A stretch of DNA of 64,000 bases, taken from positions 1 through 64,000 of the forward strand of contig NZ_BAGC01000114.1 in NCBI RefSeq assembly GCF_000308655.1. The letters are read 5' to 3'. The notes under the pieces were generated by a model, which had not been told where the DNA came from, searched no databases, and saw only the letters and a program-made list of their open reading frames with translations. Numbering within the stretch: position 1 is the first letter of the stretch; the number at the start of each line of letters is the position of its first letter. The translations under genes were made by a program, and so were the position numbers. Below, piece by piece: positions 53,068 to 62,096 of the stretch. The stretch is from Nocardia niigatensis NBRC 100131 (GTDB taxonomy: Bacteria > Actinomycetota > Actinomycetes > Mycobacteriales > Mycobacteriaceae).

Positions 53068-54249
53068 CTACCCGACCACGACCGGTGCGGACGCCGACGG
53101 CTGGGCGATCACGTCGAGGGCGGCGCGGATCTCGCGGACCGCCACCGGGACCAGCGGCAGGTCGCCGGTGCGCTCGGGCCGGCCGAGCGCGCGCAGCAGC
53201 ACGAACGGCACCGCGTCGTGTTGTGGCGGCAGATAGCCCTTCTTGTTGTCGTCGGCGACGACCGCGAGGACATCGTCGATGCTCACCGAATCCGGCAGCG
53301 CGGGTTCCACGCCCAGGCCGGTGACGATCTCGTAGTGGACGCTGACCTCGTCGTCGGAGAGCCGGCCGCGCGCGTGCGAGATGTGTGCGGCCACCACCAT
53401 TCCCAGCGCTATCGCGGCGCCGTGCGGCAATCCCGTCGCGCCGCGCACCCGGTGGTCGCAGATCTCGATGGCGTGACCGACGGTGTGTCCGTATTCGAGG
53501 ACCAGCCCGGCACCGCGCTCGAAGGTGTCGTCCCGGGTGACCGCGGATTTCGCGGCGATGCTGGCGTTCAGCAGCCACAGCAGCGAATTCGGTGCGGTCA
53601 TATCGCCGATCACCGTCCGCAATCCGGGCAGGGATGCCGGGTCGATGGCGAGGCAGTTCTTCGCCATTTCGCACAGGCCCGAACGCAATTCACGCTCCGG
53701 CAGAGTGGCGAAGAAGTCGACGTCGGTGAAAACCGCCTCCGGCGCGTAATAGGTCCCCAGATGGTTTTTACCCACACCGCTGTTGATCGCCTGCTTGAGC
53801 GAGAGCACCGAATCCATCGCCGCGATGGTCGTGGTCGGCACGTGCACCAGCCGGATGCCCCGGAACAGCAGGTTCGCCATCAGCCCGGCCAGATTGCCGG
53901 GGACCCCGCCGCCGAAGGACACCACCACCGAGCGGCGCGTGATGCCCGCGCGCAGTGCGGTTTCCAGGTGACCGGACAGGCAGGTCAGCGTCTTCATGGA
54001 CTCGCCGGAGGGGTGCGAGAGGACCAGCGACGGAGTCGAGCCGGCCAGCCGGTCGATGTCACGGCCGTAGCGGGCCAGTACGTCGTCGTCGGTGACGAAT
54101 ACCAGCCGGTCCGCGCCCAGCGCGGCAATGGCCGCGCCGATCTCGGGGACGCAGTCGCGGCCGAAATAATAGGGAAACGATTGTTCCCCTATCACTATCG
54201 GGCGCGACCGCAGCCCCGATTCGTCGCCCGACAATGAATTGAACGCCAT
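53068..54249 (-). CDS. sugar-phosphate cyclase, 2-deoxy-scyllo-inosose synthase-like
   Basis: A 393-residue member of the dehydroquinate synthase superfamily. SFGGGVPGNLAG binds NAD, metal ligands are E194 (GLCEMAK), H255 (EYGHTVGH) and H276 (GLPHGAA). LLFRGIRLVHVPTTTIAAMD with SVLSLKQAIN and GKNHLGTYYAPEAV is the pattern of 2-deoxy-scyllo-inosose synthases, differing from housekeeping dehydroquinate synthases and from EEVS. It would turn glucose 6-phosphate into 2-deoxy-scyllo-inosose. First gene of the operon; ATG 54249 is chosen since upstream frame is non-coding in character. Confidence 0.83.
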   Translation of the reverse strand: MAFNSLSGDESGLRSRPIVIGEQSFPYYFGRDCVPEIGAAIAALGADRLVFVTDDDVLARYGRDIDRLAGSTPSLVLSHPSGESMKTLTCLSGHLETALRAGITRRSVVVSFGGGVPGNLAGLMANLLFRGIRLVHVPTTTIAAMDSVLSLKQAINSGVGKNHLGTYYAPEAVFTDVDFFATLPERELRSGLCEMAKNCLAIDPASLPGLRTVIGDMTAPNSLLWLLNASIAAKSAVTRDDTFERGAGLVLEYGHTVGHAIEICDHRVRGATGLPHGAAIALGMVVAAHISHARGRLSDDEVSVHYEIVTGLGVEPALPDSVSIDDVLAVVADDNKKGYLPPQHDAVPFVLLRALGRPERTGDLPLVPVAVREIRAALDVIAQPSASAPVVVG

Positions 54250-54537
54250 TTCCGGTGCCGCTCCTCGCCATTCGCCGATATCCCCCGTCGACTCCCCCGG
54301 CCGGCGCCGCTGCCGTCCCTCGCACGGCCAATATCGAATGCGCGCTCCCCGCTTGGCAACCGCTGGGAGACCCCAGTCATGAGCAGGCGAATTCGCGAGC
54401 ACCACTGCGCGAAACAGGTTGTCGCGTCACCACCACCGGCGGTGGTACCGCCGGATCCGGGCACCCCGGCTCGTCGTTCCACCCCGCCCGGCGGCGGGCG
54501 GGCACCTAGGGTGGAGGGACGCCGATCTGTCGAGGGG

Positions 54538-55332
54538 ATGCCGTTGGCCGACAACGAATTCGGGCTGTTGACCGCCGAGGAACTGCGCGCGCCCACCCTG
54601 GCCGAGTTCGTGCGCGAGCGGCGCGCCCGGGCCACCGGCAGGCATCCCGCGGGCCTGACCCGGAAACAGCTGGCCGAGGCCACCCATGCCAGCCTCGGCT
54701 ACATCGCCAAGATCGAACAGGGCGAGGCGCTCAATCCCGGCCCGGCCATTCTGGATTCGCTGGCGGCGGTGCTGGAACTGGATGTGGCCGAACGCATCCA
54801 CCTCTACCACCTGGCCCAGCAGCGTCCGGCCGCATCATCCACGCGTGCCCTGCGGGCCGGGGATCCGGCGGCGAGCGCGGTGCGGACGCTGCTGGACGCG
54901 CTGCTGCCGCATCTGGCCGCGGCGCTCGACGACGGCTGGCATGTGGTGGCCTGCAACAGTGCCTTCGACGCGGCGCTGCCGGGACTGTCGCGGCAGGGAC
55001 ACGTGCTGCGGTGGATGTTCACCGACCCGCGGGCGCGGATCGTGGTCGAGGAGTGGGAGCGCGAGGCCCGGCTGATGGTCGGGCGTTTCCGCGCCTACGC
55101 CGCCGGCGGCCGCGACCGCGGCGATATCGACCGGCTGCTGCGGGAACTGGGCGAGCAGCCCGACTTCCGGCGGCTGTGGACCGAAGGACATGTGCACATC
55201 GGACGCCACGACCCCGCCTTCACGCTGCGCAACCCACGCACCGCCACCGTGTTCGACGTGCGGGTGCAGCGTTATCGAGGCACCGCGCCCGGCCCGGCGC
55301 ATCAGCTGTTCCTGGGGCTGGTCGAGCCCTGA
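54538..55332 (+). CDS. XRE-family regulator with MmyB-like ligand-binding domain
   Basis: A 264-residue regulator. The HTH is at about residues 17-70 (LTRKQLAEATHASLGYIAKIEQG). The C-terminal MmyB-like PAS-type domain contains GWHVVACNSAFDAALPGLSR, LRWMFTDPRARIVVEEWERE and RHDPAFTLRNP. MmyB relatives regulate antibiotic clusters in Streptomyces. It is divergent from the DOI-synthase operon (289 bp between starts), which makes it the likely pathway regulator. ATG 54538 or an in-frame GTG 54511. Confidence 0.87.
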   Translation: MPLADNEFGLLTAEELRAPTLAEFVRERRARATGRHPAGLTRKQLAEATHASLGYIAKIEQGEALNPGPAILDSLAAVLELDVAERIHLYHLAQQRPAASSTRALRAGDPAASAVRTLLDALLPHLAAALDDGWHVVACNSAFDAALPGLSRQGHVLRWMFTDPRARIVVEEWEREARLMVGRFRAYAAGGRDRGDIDRLLRELGEQPDFRRLWTEGHVHIGRHDPAFTLRNPRTATVFDVRVQRYRGTAPGPAHQLFLGLVEP

Positions 55333-56124
55333 TCAGGACGGGAGGGCGGCGAGGAAGTCGCGCAGCAGCGCGTTGACCTCGTCGGCATGGGTGAGGTTCG
55401 GGGTCATGGCGGCCCCGGCGATGGTGTGCACCGGAGCCGGACTGCCCAGCGCGGCAGCCAGTTCCGCGACCTCCTCGGCGCTGGTGGCCTGATCTGCGAG
55501 CCCGCGGATCACCAGGGCCGGGCAGCCGATGTCGCCGAGCAATTCGCGCACCGAGTCGCGATTGACCAGGCATTCGCCCGCCAGCCGCACCCGATTGCGC
55601 GGTGCGGTGGCCCATTTCGCCCGCCACGGCTGCTGATCGGCGGCGGTGGCCCCGATCATCAGCGAGCACACCATCCTGATGGTGGGACCCGGCATCGCGC
55701 TGCTCGCCCACATGTCGAGCACCTCACGGTATCCGGCGCGCCGCTGCGGGGTCATGGCGTCGGCGCTGGACCCGATCACGATCAGTCCCGCTACCCGGGG
55801 CTGGGCCAGCAGCGCCATGCGCACGGCCGTGAACCCGCCGTGCGCGACCCCGCCGACCACGACGCGCTCGAGGCCCAGCTCGTCCGCGACCGCCCAGGCG
55901 TCGCGCGCGAGATCCCAGTAGCTGAACGGGGTGTCGTCGTCCTCGGTGGCGCCGTGCCCGCGCGAGTCGATGGCGATGATCCGGTAGTCGGGTGCGAGCG
56001 CGTCCCGTTGCGGGGCGAACATCTCCTGATCCATGAACAGGCTGTGCCCGAACACCACCGCCGGCCCTGGCCCGCCGGTATCGGTGTAGTGGATCTTGAC
56101 CGACCCGCGACTCGCAAACGGCAT
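55333..56124 (-). CDS. alpha/beta-hydrolase-fold protein lacking the nucleophile Ser
   Basis: A 263-residue protein of the haloperoxidase/MhpC-like subfamily. Oxyanion segment VVFGHSLFMDQEMFAPQRDA, RIIAIDSRGHGAT and final NLTHADEVNALLRDF (catalytic-type His) are normal. The nucleophile elbow reads VVGGVAHGGF: the Ser of G-x-S-x-G is Ala (codon GCG). The frame is intact and GC-coded, so it may act as a non-hydrolytic enzyme or binder. It abuts the XRE gene tail to tail. Confidence 0.8.
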   Translation of the reverse strand: MPFASRGSVKIHYTDTGGPGPAVVFGHSLFMDQEMFAPQRDALAPDYRIIAIDSRGHGATEDDDTPFSYWDLARDAWAVADELGLERVVVGGVAHGGFTAVRMALLAQPRVAGLIVIGSSADAMTPQRRAGYREVLDMWASSAMPGPTIRMVCSLMIGATAADQQPWRAKWATAPRNRVRLAGECLVNRDSVRELLGDIGCPALVIRGLADQATSAEEVAELAAALGSPAPVHTIAGAAMTPNLTHADEVNALLRDFLAALPS

Positions 56125-56269
56125 TCCGAAACTCTTTCGCTTCGCCCTGCAGGAAGCGCTCACCGTAGCGCAGATTCCGGCCCGGATGGACGGGCTTGCG
56201 AGATGCGTCACGAAGTCGGGCGGGCCGGACCTTTCACCGCGAATTATGTTCTGCCCGTGGAAAATACGG

Positions 56270-56866
56270 CTAGACGCGCGGCTCCAGCAGATATTCGACC
56301 AGGGTGATCAGCGATTGCAGGCAGGGATTGCGGTCCCGCGCGTCGAGCCGCATCAGCGGCGTGCTCTGGTCCAGATCGAGCGCATCGCGAACCTCGTCGA
56401 GCGGGTGCTTGGGCGCACCGTCGAAGTCGTTGACGGCCACCGCGTACGGCACGCCGCGTTCCTCGAGAATGGACAGCGATTCGTCGGCCTTCTCCAGCCG
56501 ACGGGTGTCGACGAGCACCAGCGCGCCCAGCGCGCCGACGGCCAGGTCCTCCCAGATGGGCACGAAGCGGCGCTGGCCGGGCGTGCCGAAAAGGTACAGC
56601 GCCAGGCGCGGATTCAAGGTGATGCGGCCGAAGTCCATGGCCACCGTGGTGGTGGTCTTGCCCGGCAGCCCGGCCATATCGTCGACGCCGACGCTGGCCT
56701 CGGTGATCGTCTCCTCGGTGCGCAGCGGCCGGATCTCCGACACACTGCCCACGAACGTGGTCTTCCCGACGCCGAAGTTCCCCGCCACCAGCAACTTCAC
56801 GGTGCGGGTGACGGTCTCCGGCACATAGTCGACGACGCGCTCATGCGGAGAGAGCGCGGAGTCCAT
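56270..56866 (-). CDS. cvnD: conservon GTPase (CvnD-like)
   Basis: A 198-residue small Ras/MglA-like G protein. The P-loop is VAGNFGVGKTTFVG (about 28-41), a switch region is VGVDDM...AMDFGRI, and FGTPGQRRFVPIW matches DxxG with Gly replacing Asp-like positions. VNDFDGAP is the NKxD-equivalent region. In Streptomyces conservons it works with CvnA-C like a membrane-associated G-protein switch. Last gene of the four; its start overlaps cvnC by 26 bp. Confidence 0.92.
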   Translation of the reverse strand: MDSALSPHERVVDYVPETVTRTVKLLVAGNFGVGKTTFVGSVSEIRPLRTEETITEASVGVDDMAGLPGKTTTTVAMDFGRITLNPRLALYLFGTPGQRRFVPIWEDLAVGALGALVLVDTRRLEKADESLSILEERGVPYAVAVNDFDGAPKHPLDEVRDALDLDQSTPLMRLDARDRNPCLQSLITLVEYLLEPRV

Positions 56867-57188
56867 CTAGTACCTCCTCCAAGAGGGCTTGACCCGGTAG
56901 TGCTTCCACCGGAGTCGGGACAGCCAGGTGACCGCTGTCCAGCAGATCCGCCACCAGGATCTTCACGACCGAGGGCGGCAGGTCCAGATAGGCCGCCAGT
57001 TCGGCCAACGTCAGCACCCCGCGGCGGGCGAGCTGCAGAATGCGGCGGGCGTCGGGTGACGCGCCGGGGGCCGGATCGGCCACCGCGACAACCAGACTGA
57101 CCAGATCCAGCACCCGGGTAGGGCGCGATCGGCCGCCGGTGCGCACATACGCCCGGACCAGATCGGGGTCGCGCCGCGGCCGGCTCAT
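56841..57188 (-). CDS. cvnC: conservon DUF742 protein (CvnC-like)
   Basis: A 115-residue DUF742 protein. It begins with RRDPDLVRAYVRTGGRSRPT, and the winged-helix part ILQLARRGVLTLAELAAYLD with PPSVVKILVADLLDSGHL follows. The start overlaps the cvnB stop by ATGA. Confidence 0.93.
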   Translation of the reverse strand: MSRPRRDPDLVRAYVRTGGRSRPTRVLDLVSLVVAVADPAPGASPDARRILQLARRGVLTLAELAAYLDLPPSVVKILVADLLDSGHLAVPTPVEALPGQALLEEVLDGLRALSA

Positions 57189-57619
57189 GCGCGCGGCAGG
57201 TCTGTCCTGGTCCGCGACATACTGCCGAGCTCACGCCCGACCCGCACGGCCAGTTCGTTCATCCGGTGCGCGATGAGGCTGACATCCACGTCCTGGGTGG
57301 TCGAAACACCCAGCAGCGCACCGGCTCCGGCGGCGGTGATGAAGATCATCCCGTCGGCGTACTCGGTCATGTTCTGGCGCACGGCGTTGTCGGTGGTGCC
57401 GCCGCAGAATTCGGCCAGCGCCTTGCCCAGGGCCCGCAGGCCGGAGGCGGCCGCGGCGAAACGCTCGGCGTCGTCGACGCTCACCCCGCCGGTGTGCGCG
57501 ATGCGCAGGCCGTCCTCTGATAGCAGGACGGCGAACCGGACCCCCGGCGCTTCGAGATCGTCGAGCAACCAGGCCAGCCGGTTGGTGTCACTGACGGCCG
57601 TCGCGGGCGTACCGGTCAC
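57185..57619 (-). CDS. cvnB: conservon roadblock/LC7 protein (CvnB-like)
   Basis: A 144-residue roadblock-fold protein: LAWLLDDLEAPGVRFAVLLS, EDGLRIAHTGG, then FAAAASGLRALGKALAEFCG and the final ELAVRVGRELG helix. Such proteins are GTPase regulators. GTG start overlaps the cvnA stop (GTGA). Confidence 0.93.
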   Translation of the reverse strand: MTGTPATAVSDTNRLAWLLDDLEAPGVRFAVLLSEDGLRIAHTGGVSVDDAERFAAAASGLRALGKALAEFCGGTTDNAVRQNMTEYADGMIFITAAGAGALLGVSTTQDVDVSLIAHRMNELAVRVGRELGSMSRTRTDLPRA

Positions 57620-59148
57620 GATGTCATCCCTTCGGAGTGCTCGAACGCGGCCGCTCGACCGCGCTGGGAGCCGCTGTGCCAGGCAGCGGCGATATCGGGT
57701 CGCGCGGATGTCTCATCATCCACGACGACCGGGCGCACAGGTGCCGCCACCGACACCGACGCCGAGCGACGGCGCCGCTTGGGCAGGCCGCCTGCAGTGA
57801 GGTCCTGAGGCACCGAGTCCATGGCCACCACCGTGGGTTCCGGGTCGGGTGCCGGAATCCGGGCGGGCGCCGGCACGGGGGTCGGGGCGGCGACGGCCAC
57901 GGGGGTCGGGGCGGGCGCGGCCAGCAGGGCCTCCGGAATGAAGACCATGGCGCGCATGCCGCCGTACATGTTGGGGCCGTCGATGTAGACGGAGAAGCCG
58001 TAGCGGCGCGCGAGCGCGGCCACACCGGGGAATCCGACGCGCGGGGTCGGGCCCAGCGCGTGGATGTCGACGATCTGGTCGCCGGCGAGCACGCGGCGGG
58101 TCTCCTCGAGCTGCTCGGGGTTCATACGCACACCGGCGTCGTCGATGATCACCGTGATGCCGTGGTGGCCCTCCTGGAAGCCGATGTCCACGTAGGAGGT
58201 CGGCGGCGAGTAGCGCAGCGCGTTGTCGAGCAGGGTCGCGACGGTGTGCACCAGCGGCTCGACCACGCGGCTGACGACCGGGCGGTCCAGCTCGGTGGCG
58301 CGCACGCGGGTGTAGTCGCGCACGCGACCGGTCGCACCGCCCACCACATCGGTGAGGGTCTGCTGCGGCCAGCGTCGGCCGGGCAGGCCACCACAGACGA
58401 TCACGTAGGACTGCGCCTGACGGATCATCTGCTGGACGGAATGGTCGATCCGGGTGAGGGTTTCGAAGGTCTCGTCATTGCGGTGCTGGCGCAGCGCGGC
58501 GCTGAGCACCTGGCTGACGTCGGCGCCCAGACTGACCACCGAGGCGCCGAAGGCGCGCACCGCGGCGGAGGTGGCCTCACGGGCCGAGCCCTCCACCTGG
58601 GCGCGGGCACTGTCGGCAGCGTCGGCGATCGCGCTGCGCGAGGCCTCTCCAGCCTGCGCGACGGCGACGCGTGCGGCCTCCTCGGCCTGGGCGATGGCCA
58701 GCTGAGCCATCTCCTCGGCCTGGGCCACCGCGGTCTCCCGCTCGGATTCGGCCGACGCCACGGCGAGCTGGACCTCGGTCTCGGCCTCGCGGCGGACCCG
58801 GTCACGGGTCTCGGCGGCCACCTTCTGCAGTTCCTCGCCACAGCGGGCGGTCCACTGCCACACCAGTTCCGCGATGCGCGACTGCTCGAGCACGATCGGC
58901 AGGTCGACGGTGGGATTCTCGGGGTCGGAGCGACGTACCGCGGCGCCGATGGCGGGCACGACGTTCTCGGTCAGGTTCACGATCATGTTCTCGACCGCGA
59001 CATCGCGTTCGGCCTGCTCCGCGCGCAGGGCGGCAACCCGCCCGCGTTCGGCGCGCACAGCGCGCCACAGATACAGCAGCCCGACCACGGCGAATAGAAG
59101 CGCGGCGGCGAGAACCCAGGAAAGCAGCACGGCGTTGTCTTGATTCAT
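57616..59148 (-). CDS. cvnA: conservon sensor histidine kinase-like protein (CvnA-like)
   Basis: A 510-residue membrane protein. One N-terminal helix (VLLSWVLAAALLFAVVGLLY, about 8-28) precedes a long Ala/Glu-rich coiled coil (about 30-215). The HATPase region contains LLDNALRYSPPTSYVDIGF (N-box, with VIIDDAGVRM as G1). No clear His phosphoacceptor or response regulator partner is found, typical of conservon kinases. The C-terminal 120 residues are Pro/Ala-rich and disordered. First gene of the operon. Confidence 0.92.
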   Translation of the reverse strand: MNQDNAVLLSWVLAAALLFAVVGLLYLWRAVRAERGRVAALRAEQAERDVAVENMIVNLTENVVPAIGAAVRRSDPENPTVDLPIVLEQSRIAELVWQWTARCGEELQKVAAETRDRVRREAETEVQLAVASAESERETAVAQAEEMAQLAIAQAEEAARVAVAQAGEASRSAIADAADSARAQVEGSAREATSAAVRAFGASVVSLGADVSQVLSAALRQHRNDETFETLTRIDHSVQQMIRQAQSYVIVCGGLPGRRWPQQTLTDVVGGATGRVRDYTRVRATELDRPVVSRVVEPLVHTVATLLDNALRYSPPTSYVDIGFQEGHHGITVIIDDAGVRMNPEQLEETRRVLAGDQIVDIHALGPTPRVGFPGVAALARRYGFSVYIDGPNMYGGMRAMVFIPEALLAAPAPTPVAVAAPTPVPAPARIPAPDPEPTVVAMDSVPQDLTAGGLPKRRRRSASVSVAAPVRPVVVDDETSARPDIAAAWHSGSQRGRAAAFEHSEGMTS

Positions 59149-59569
59149 CAATTCTCTTGTCGTCCGGCCGATCCTGAAATCGGCGGAGCCACCATAGCAG
59201 AATCGTCTGTCTCCCCTAACCTTTCGGTATCTCCGAGCAAACCGCAACCCGGAGCCCGTGCAGCTCACAGCATTTCACCAGGCTTTGCACGCCGAATCCC
59301 CGCTGTGAGAGAACCCGGGCGGCCGGGCGGCTCACGCGCGACGCCCGCAGCCTGCCAATTGGTCACCCGACCATCAGGCCGGGCTCCGCCCGCCCCCTGC
59401 CCGGCCCCTCCGCCCACCGCCATGCCTCCACCCCCGGCAACCATCTGGTTTCCACAGCAGAGCGCCGCGTGGCAAACGGCGGAGACCGCGTTCAGCAAAT
59501 CGTCTCCACCGCACGCCACGCAGAGACGGGCGCGACTCCTGGGGGCCGTCAGTAATCAGGCACGGAATG
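59149..59569. other. intergenic region upstream of conservon
   Basis: 421 bases with no supported gene. The conservon promoter should lie near 59150-59250; I see no confident -10/-35 pair. A Gly-rich minus-strand frame at 59265-59519 has no recognisable product. Confidence 0.45.
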
Positions 59570-60110
59570 TCAGCGCGCGACGGCCGCCGTGGTGGCGGCG
59601 ATCGCCTCCGCGATCCAGGGCAGGACCGCCGCGCGAACATCGATCCGCGCGGGCAGCAAACCATTGGCAGCCAGCAGATCGGCCCCGCGCTGTTGCTCGT
59701 CGAGGAACTCCGCGGTGACCGGGCCGACGCCGAACGGCCGCCCGCGCTGGGCCGCTTCCCCGGCGTCGAGGTCGGCGGTGCACAGCAGATTTCCATCGCG
59801 GATATCGGTGTCGACCGGTTCGATATCGGCCCATCCGAGTCCGGCGCGGTCCAGGGCGAACAGCAGCAGTGTGGTCTGCCAGGAGCCATTCGCGATGCCC
59901 ACCCGCTTGCCCTTCAGATCGGCGACGGTCTCGATTCGCTGCCGGCCAGGGCGACAGCCGGCCGTTCTCGATGCGCGGGCCGGAGATGCCGACGTAGACG
60001 ATGTCGCGATCGTTGCCCAGGGCGGTGATCGGCGGGGTGAATCCGGTACCGATGAAGTCATAGCCGTCGACGGCGAACAACCAGACCGAAGGCCGGGCCG
60101 CCGCGAATCA
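59570..60110 (-). pseudogene. SsuA/NrtA-like ABC substrate-binding protein (fragmented)
   Basis: Pieces of a periplasmic-type binding protein: FAVDGYDFIGTGFTPPITAL and DIVYVGISGPRIENG in one frame, then VADLKGKRVGIANGSWQTTL and LLFALDRAGLGWADIEPVDT in the next, ending VLPWIAEAIAATTAAVAR. The N-terminal signal and first lobe are absent, and there is at least one frameshift near 59960. No permease or ATPase genes are adjacent, so this is a solitary relic. Confidence 0.75.
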
Positions 60111-60427
60111 GGCTGAACCCGCACCGGACATTGGGGACGACCTCCAGATCCCGGTAGCCGGTGATGGTTTCGGGCACCCAGCCCCGGATGCGGGCCGCTC
60201 CCACCGAATCACCCTGGGCGGCGCGGTTGGCGGCATCGCGGTCGACGAAGGCCCAGCCCTGCTCGATCTCCCGGCGGCTGCCGTTCCTGGTCGATCTGGC
60301 CAAGGTCACCGCGGCCGACATCGCGGCCCGCTGCGCCGCCGACTGAACTCCGATCCATTTGGCAGCCAATGGATTCCATCGAGATTCCGATTGGCCCGGT
60401 GCGCGCCCGGCTGACACGATGGGCGGC

Positions 60428-61399
60428 ATGCGTGCACAGCGGCTCGGGGACGGTTTGACGGTGTCGGCGGTCGGCCTGGGATGTATGGGTTTCTCCCAGG
60501 GCTACGGGGCGGCCGATGACGCGGAGTCCGCGACGGCCATCCGGGATGCGGTGGCGGCGGGGATCACCGTGTTCGATACGGCGATGAGCTACGGCCGTGG
60601 GCACAACGAGCGGCTGGTCGGGCAGGCGCTGGCGGGCACGGACGCCCTGGTGGCCACCAAGTTCGGGATCGTGCGGACCGAGGCGGGGGTGGGGCTCGAC
60701 GGCAGGCCCGAGCATGTGCGCGGGTACTGCGAGGAGTCGCTGGCGCGGCTCGGGCGCGAGGTGATCGACCTGTACTACCTGCACCGGATCGATCCGGCGG
60801 TACCGGTGGCCGAGACCGTCGGGGCCATGGCCGAACTCGTGCGAGCCGGAAAGGTCCGGCACCTGGGCATTTCCGAGGCCACCCCGCAGCAGCTGCGGGA
60901 CGCGGTCGCCGAGCACCCGATCGCCGCGGTGCAGTTCGAGTGGTCGATGCTGTGGCGTGCGCCCGAGCGCGACATCGTCCCGGTGGCGCGCGAGCTCGGG
61001 GTCGGCATCGTGCCCTACAGTCCGCTCGGCCGCGGATTGCTGACGGCCACACTGAATTCGGCCACCGTCGCCGACAGCGACTTCCGCCGCAACGACCCGC
61101 GCTTCCAGGGCCAGCATCTCGACGAGAACCTCGCGCAGGTGTCGGCGCTGCGGGAGTTGGCGGCGCGCCTGGGGATCTCGGCCGGTCAGCTGGCGCTGGC
61201 CTGGCTCCTGGCACAGGGGTCGGACGTCATGCCCATTCCGGGCAGCCGCCACTCGGCCCGCATCCTCGAGAACGCCGCGGCCGCCGCGGTCGAGCTCAGC
61301 GCCGAGGATCTCGTCGAACTCGACAAGCTGGTCCCGCCCGAGGCGTGGTCGGGTGACCGCACCTCCTTCGCCGCGCCCTCCACGACGCGCAACGCCTAG
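60428..61399 (+). CDS. aldo/keto reductase
   Basis: A 323-residue NADPH-dependent TIM-barrel reductase (AKR13/YhdN-like group). Catalytic Asp and Tyr are in VFDTAMSYG, Lys in ALVATKFG, His in YYLHRIDP. The cofactor end is PIPGSRHSARILENAAAA. It reduces aldehydes or ketones; the substrate is unknown. ATG 60428 is preferred, with ATG 60419 or 60359 possible. Confidence 0.94.
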   Translation: MRAQRLGDGLTVSAVGLGCMGFSQGYGAADDAESATAIRDAVAAGITVFDTAMSYGRGHNERLVGQALAGTDALVATKFGIVRTEAGVGLDGRPEHVRGYCEESLARLGREVIDLYYLHRIDPAVPVAETVGAMAELVRAGKVRHLGISEATPQQLRDAVAEHPIAAVQFEWSMLWRAPERDIVPVARELGVGIVPYSPLGRGLLTATLNSATVADSDFRRNDPRFQGQHLDENLAQVSALRELAARLGISAGQLALAWLLAQGSDVMPIPGSRHSARILENAAAAAVELSAEDLVELDKLVPPEAWSGDRTSFAAPSTTRNA

Positions 61400-61526
61400 T
61401 CGTGGCCGCCCGGCCGGGAGAGCAGGGTCACCAGGCTCGAACCGGCATGCGGAGCTGCTGGCTGCGATACGCGGGACCGGCTCGCCGCAGGATATTTCGG
61501 ATATCAGATGCGGCGAGGTTCGGCGG

Positions 61527-62096
61527 TCAATCGGCCCCGCCGGCGCCCACCTCCGGCAGGCGTTCGGTGACGCGCAGGCGATCGGCCATGGCGGTCAGCA
61601 GGTTCTGGGACTCCTCGCTCAGATCGAAGGCCAGCACCGACAGTGTGCGCAGGCCGTCGAACTGCAGCTGGGCGAGCAGTGCGTAGTCCCGGTCGGCGGT
61701 GGAGGTGTAGGCGTCGTCGGCGAAATAGTCCGGCCGCACCCGGAAGAAGCGGGCCAGCGCGGCGATCGTCTCGCGGGAGGGGTCGGTGCGCACACCCGAA
61801 CGCAGCTGGCTCAGATAGGGCTTGGAGATGGGATGGCCCCACGCGGTCAGCTGGGCGGCCACCTCGGAATTGGTGTGCGGGCGCGCGCCGGGGGCGTACA
61901 CGGTCTCGAAGAGCCTGTTCAGCCGGGTCGCCAGTCCCGCGACGGGTACGCGGACGGCGGTGCGGGTGGCGTGCAGTTCGGCGGCGCGATGCGGGATGCG
62001 GGCGTAGAGCCGGTGCAGCGCGGGCTCGTTCAGTGAGGACTGTTCGAGCAGCTCGGCGATGCGCGCTATCGGGTCCGGGGCGTGGTCGGGGCTCAT
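61527..62096 (-). CDS. EspR-like XRE-family regulator
   Basis: A 189-residue regulator. The HTH core GHPISKPYLSQLRSGVRTDP plus SRETIAALARFFRVRPDYFA closely follows mycobacterial EspR, which organises ESX-1 and lipid genes. The N-terminal 60 residues are extra relative to EspR. The stop of the upstream gene and this ATG overlap (ATGA), so it is co-translated with the sigma-like protein. Confidence 0.88.
   Translation of the reverse strand: MSPDHAPDPIARIAELLEQSSLNEPALHRLYARIPHRAAELHATRTAVRVPVAGLATRLNRLFETVYAPGARPHTNSEVAAQLTAWGHPISKPYLSQLRSGVRTDPSRETIAALARFFRVRPDYFADDAYTSTADRDYALLAQLQFDGLRTLSVLAFDLSEESQNLLTAMADRLRVTERLPEVGAGGAD

Noticed and set aside
53068..54249. Housekeeping 3-dehydroquinate synthase (aroB)
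   Set aside because: The substrate-loop pattern SLKQAIN...GKNHLG is that of DOI synthases, and no shikimate genes are adjacent.
57637..59097. 486-codon frame opposite cvnA
   Set aside because: Gly/His/Val-rich shadow of the kinase gene's coiled-coil region.
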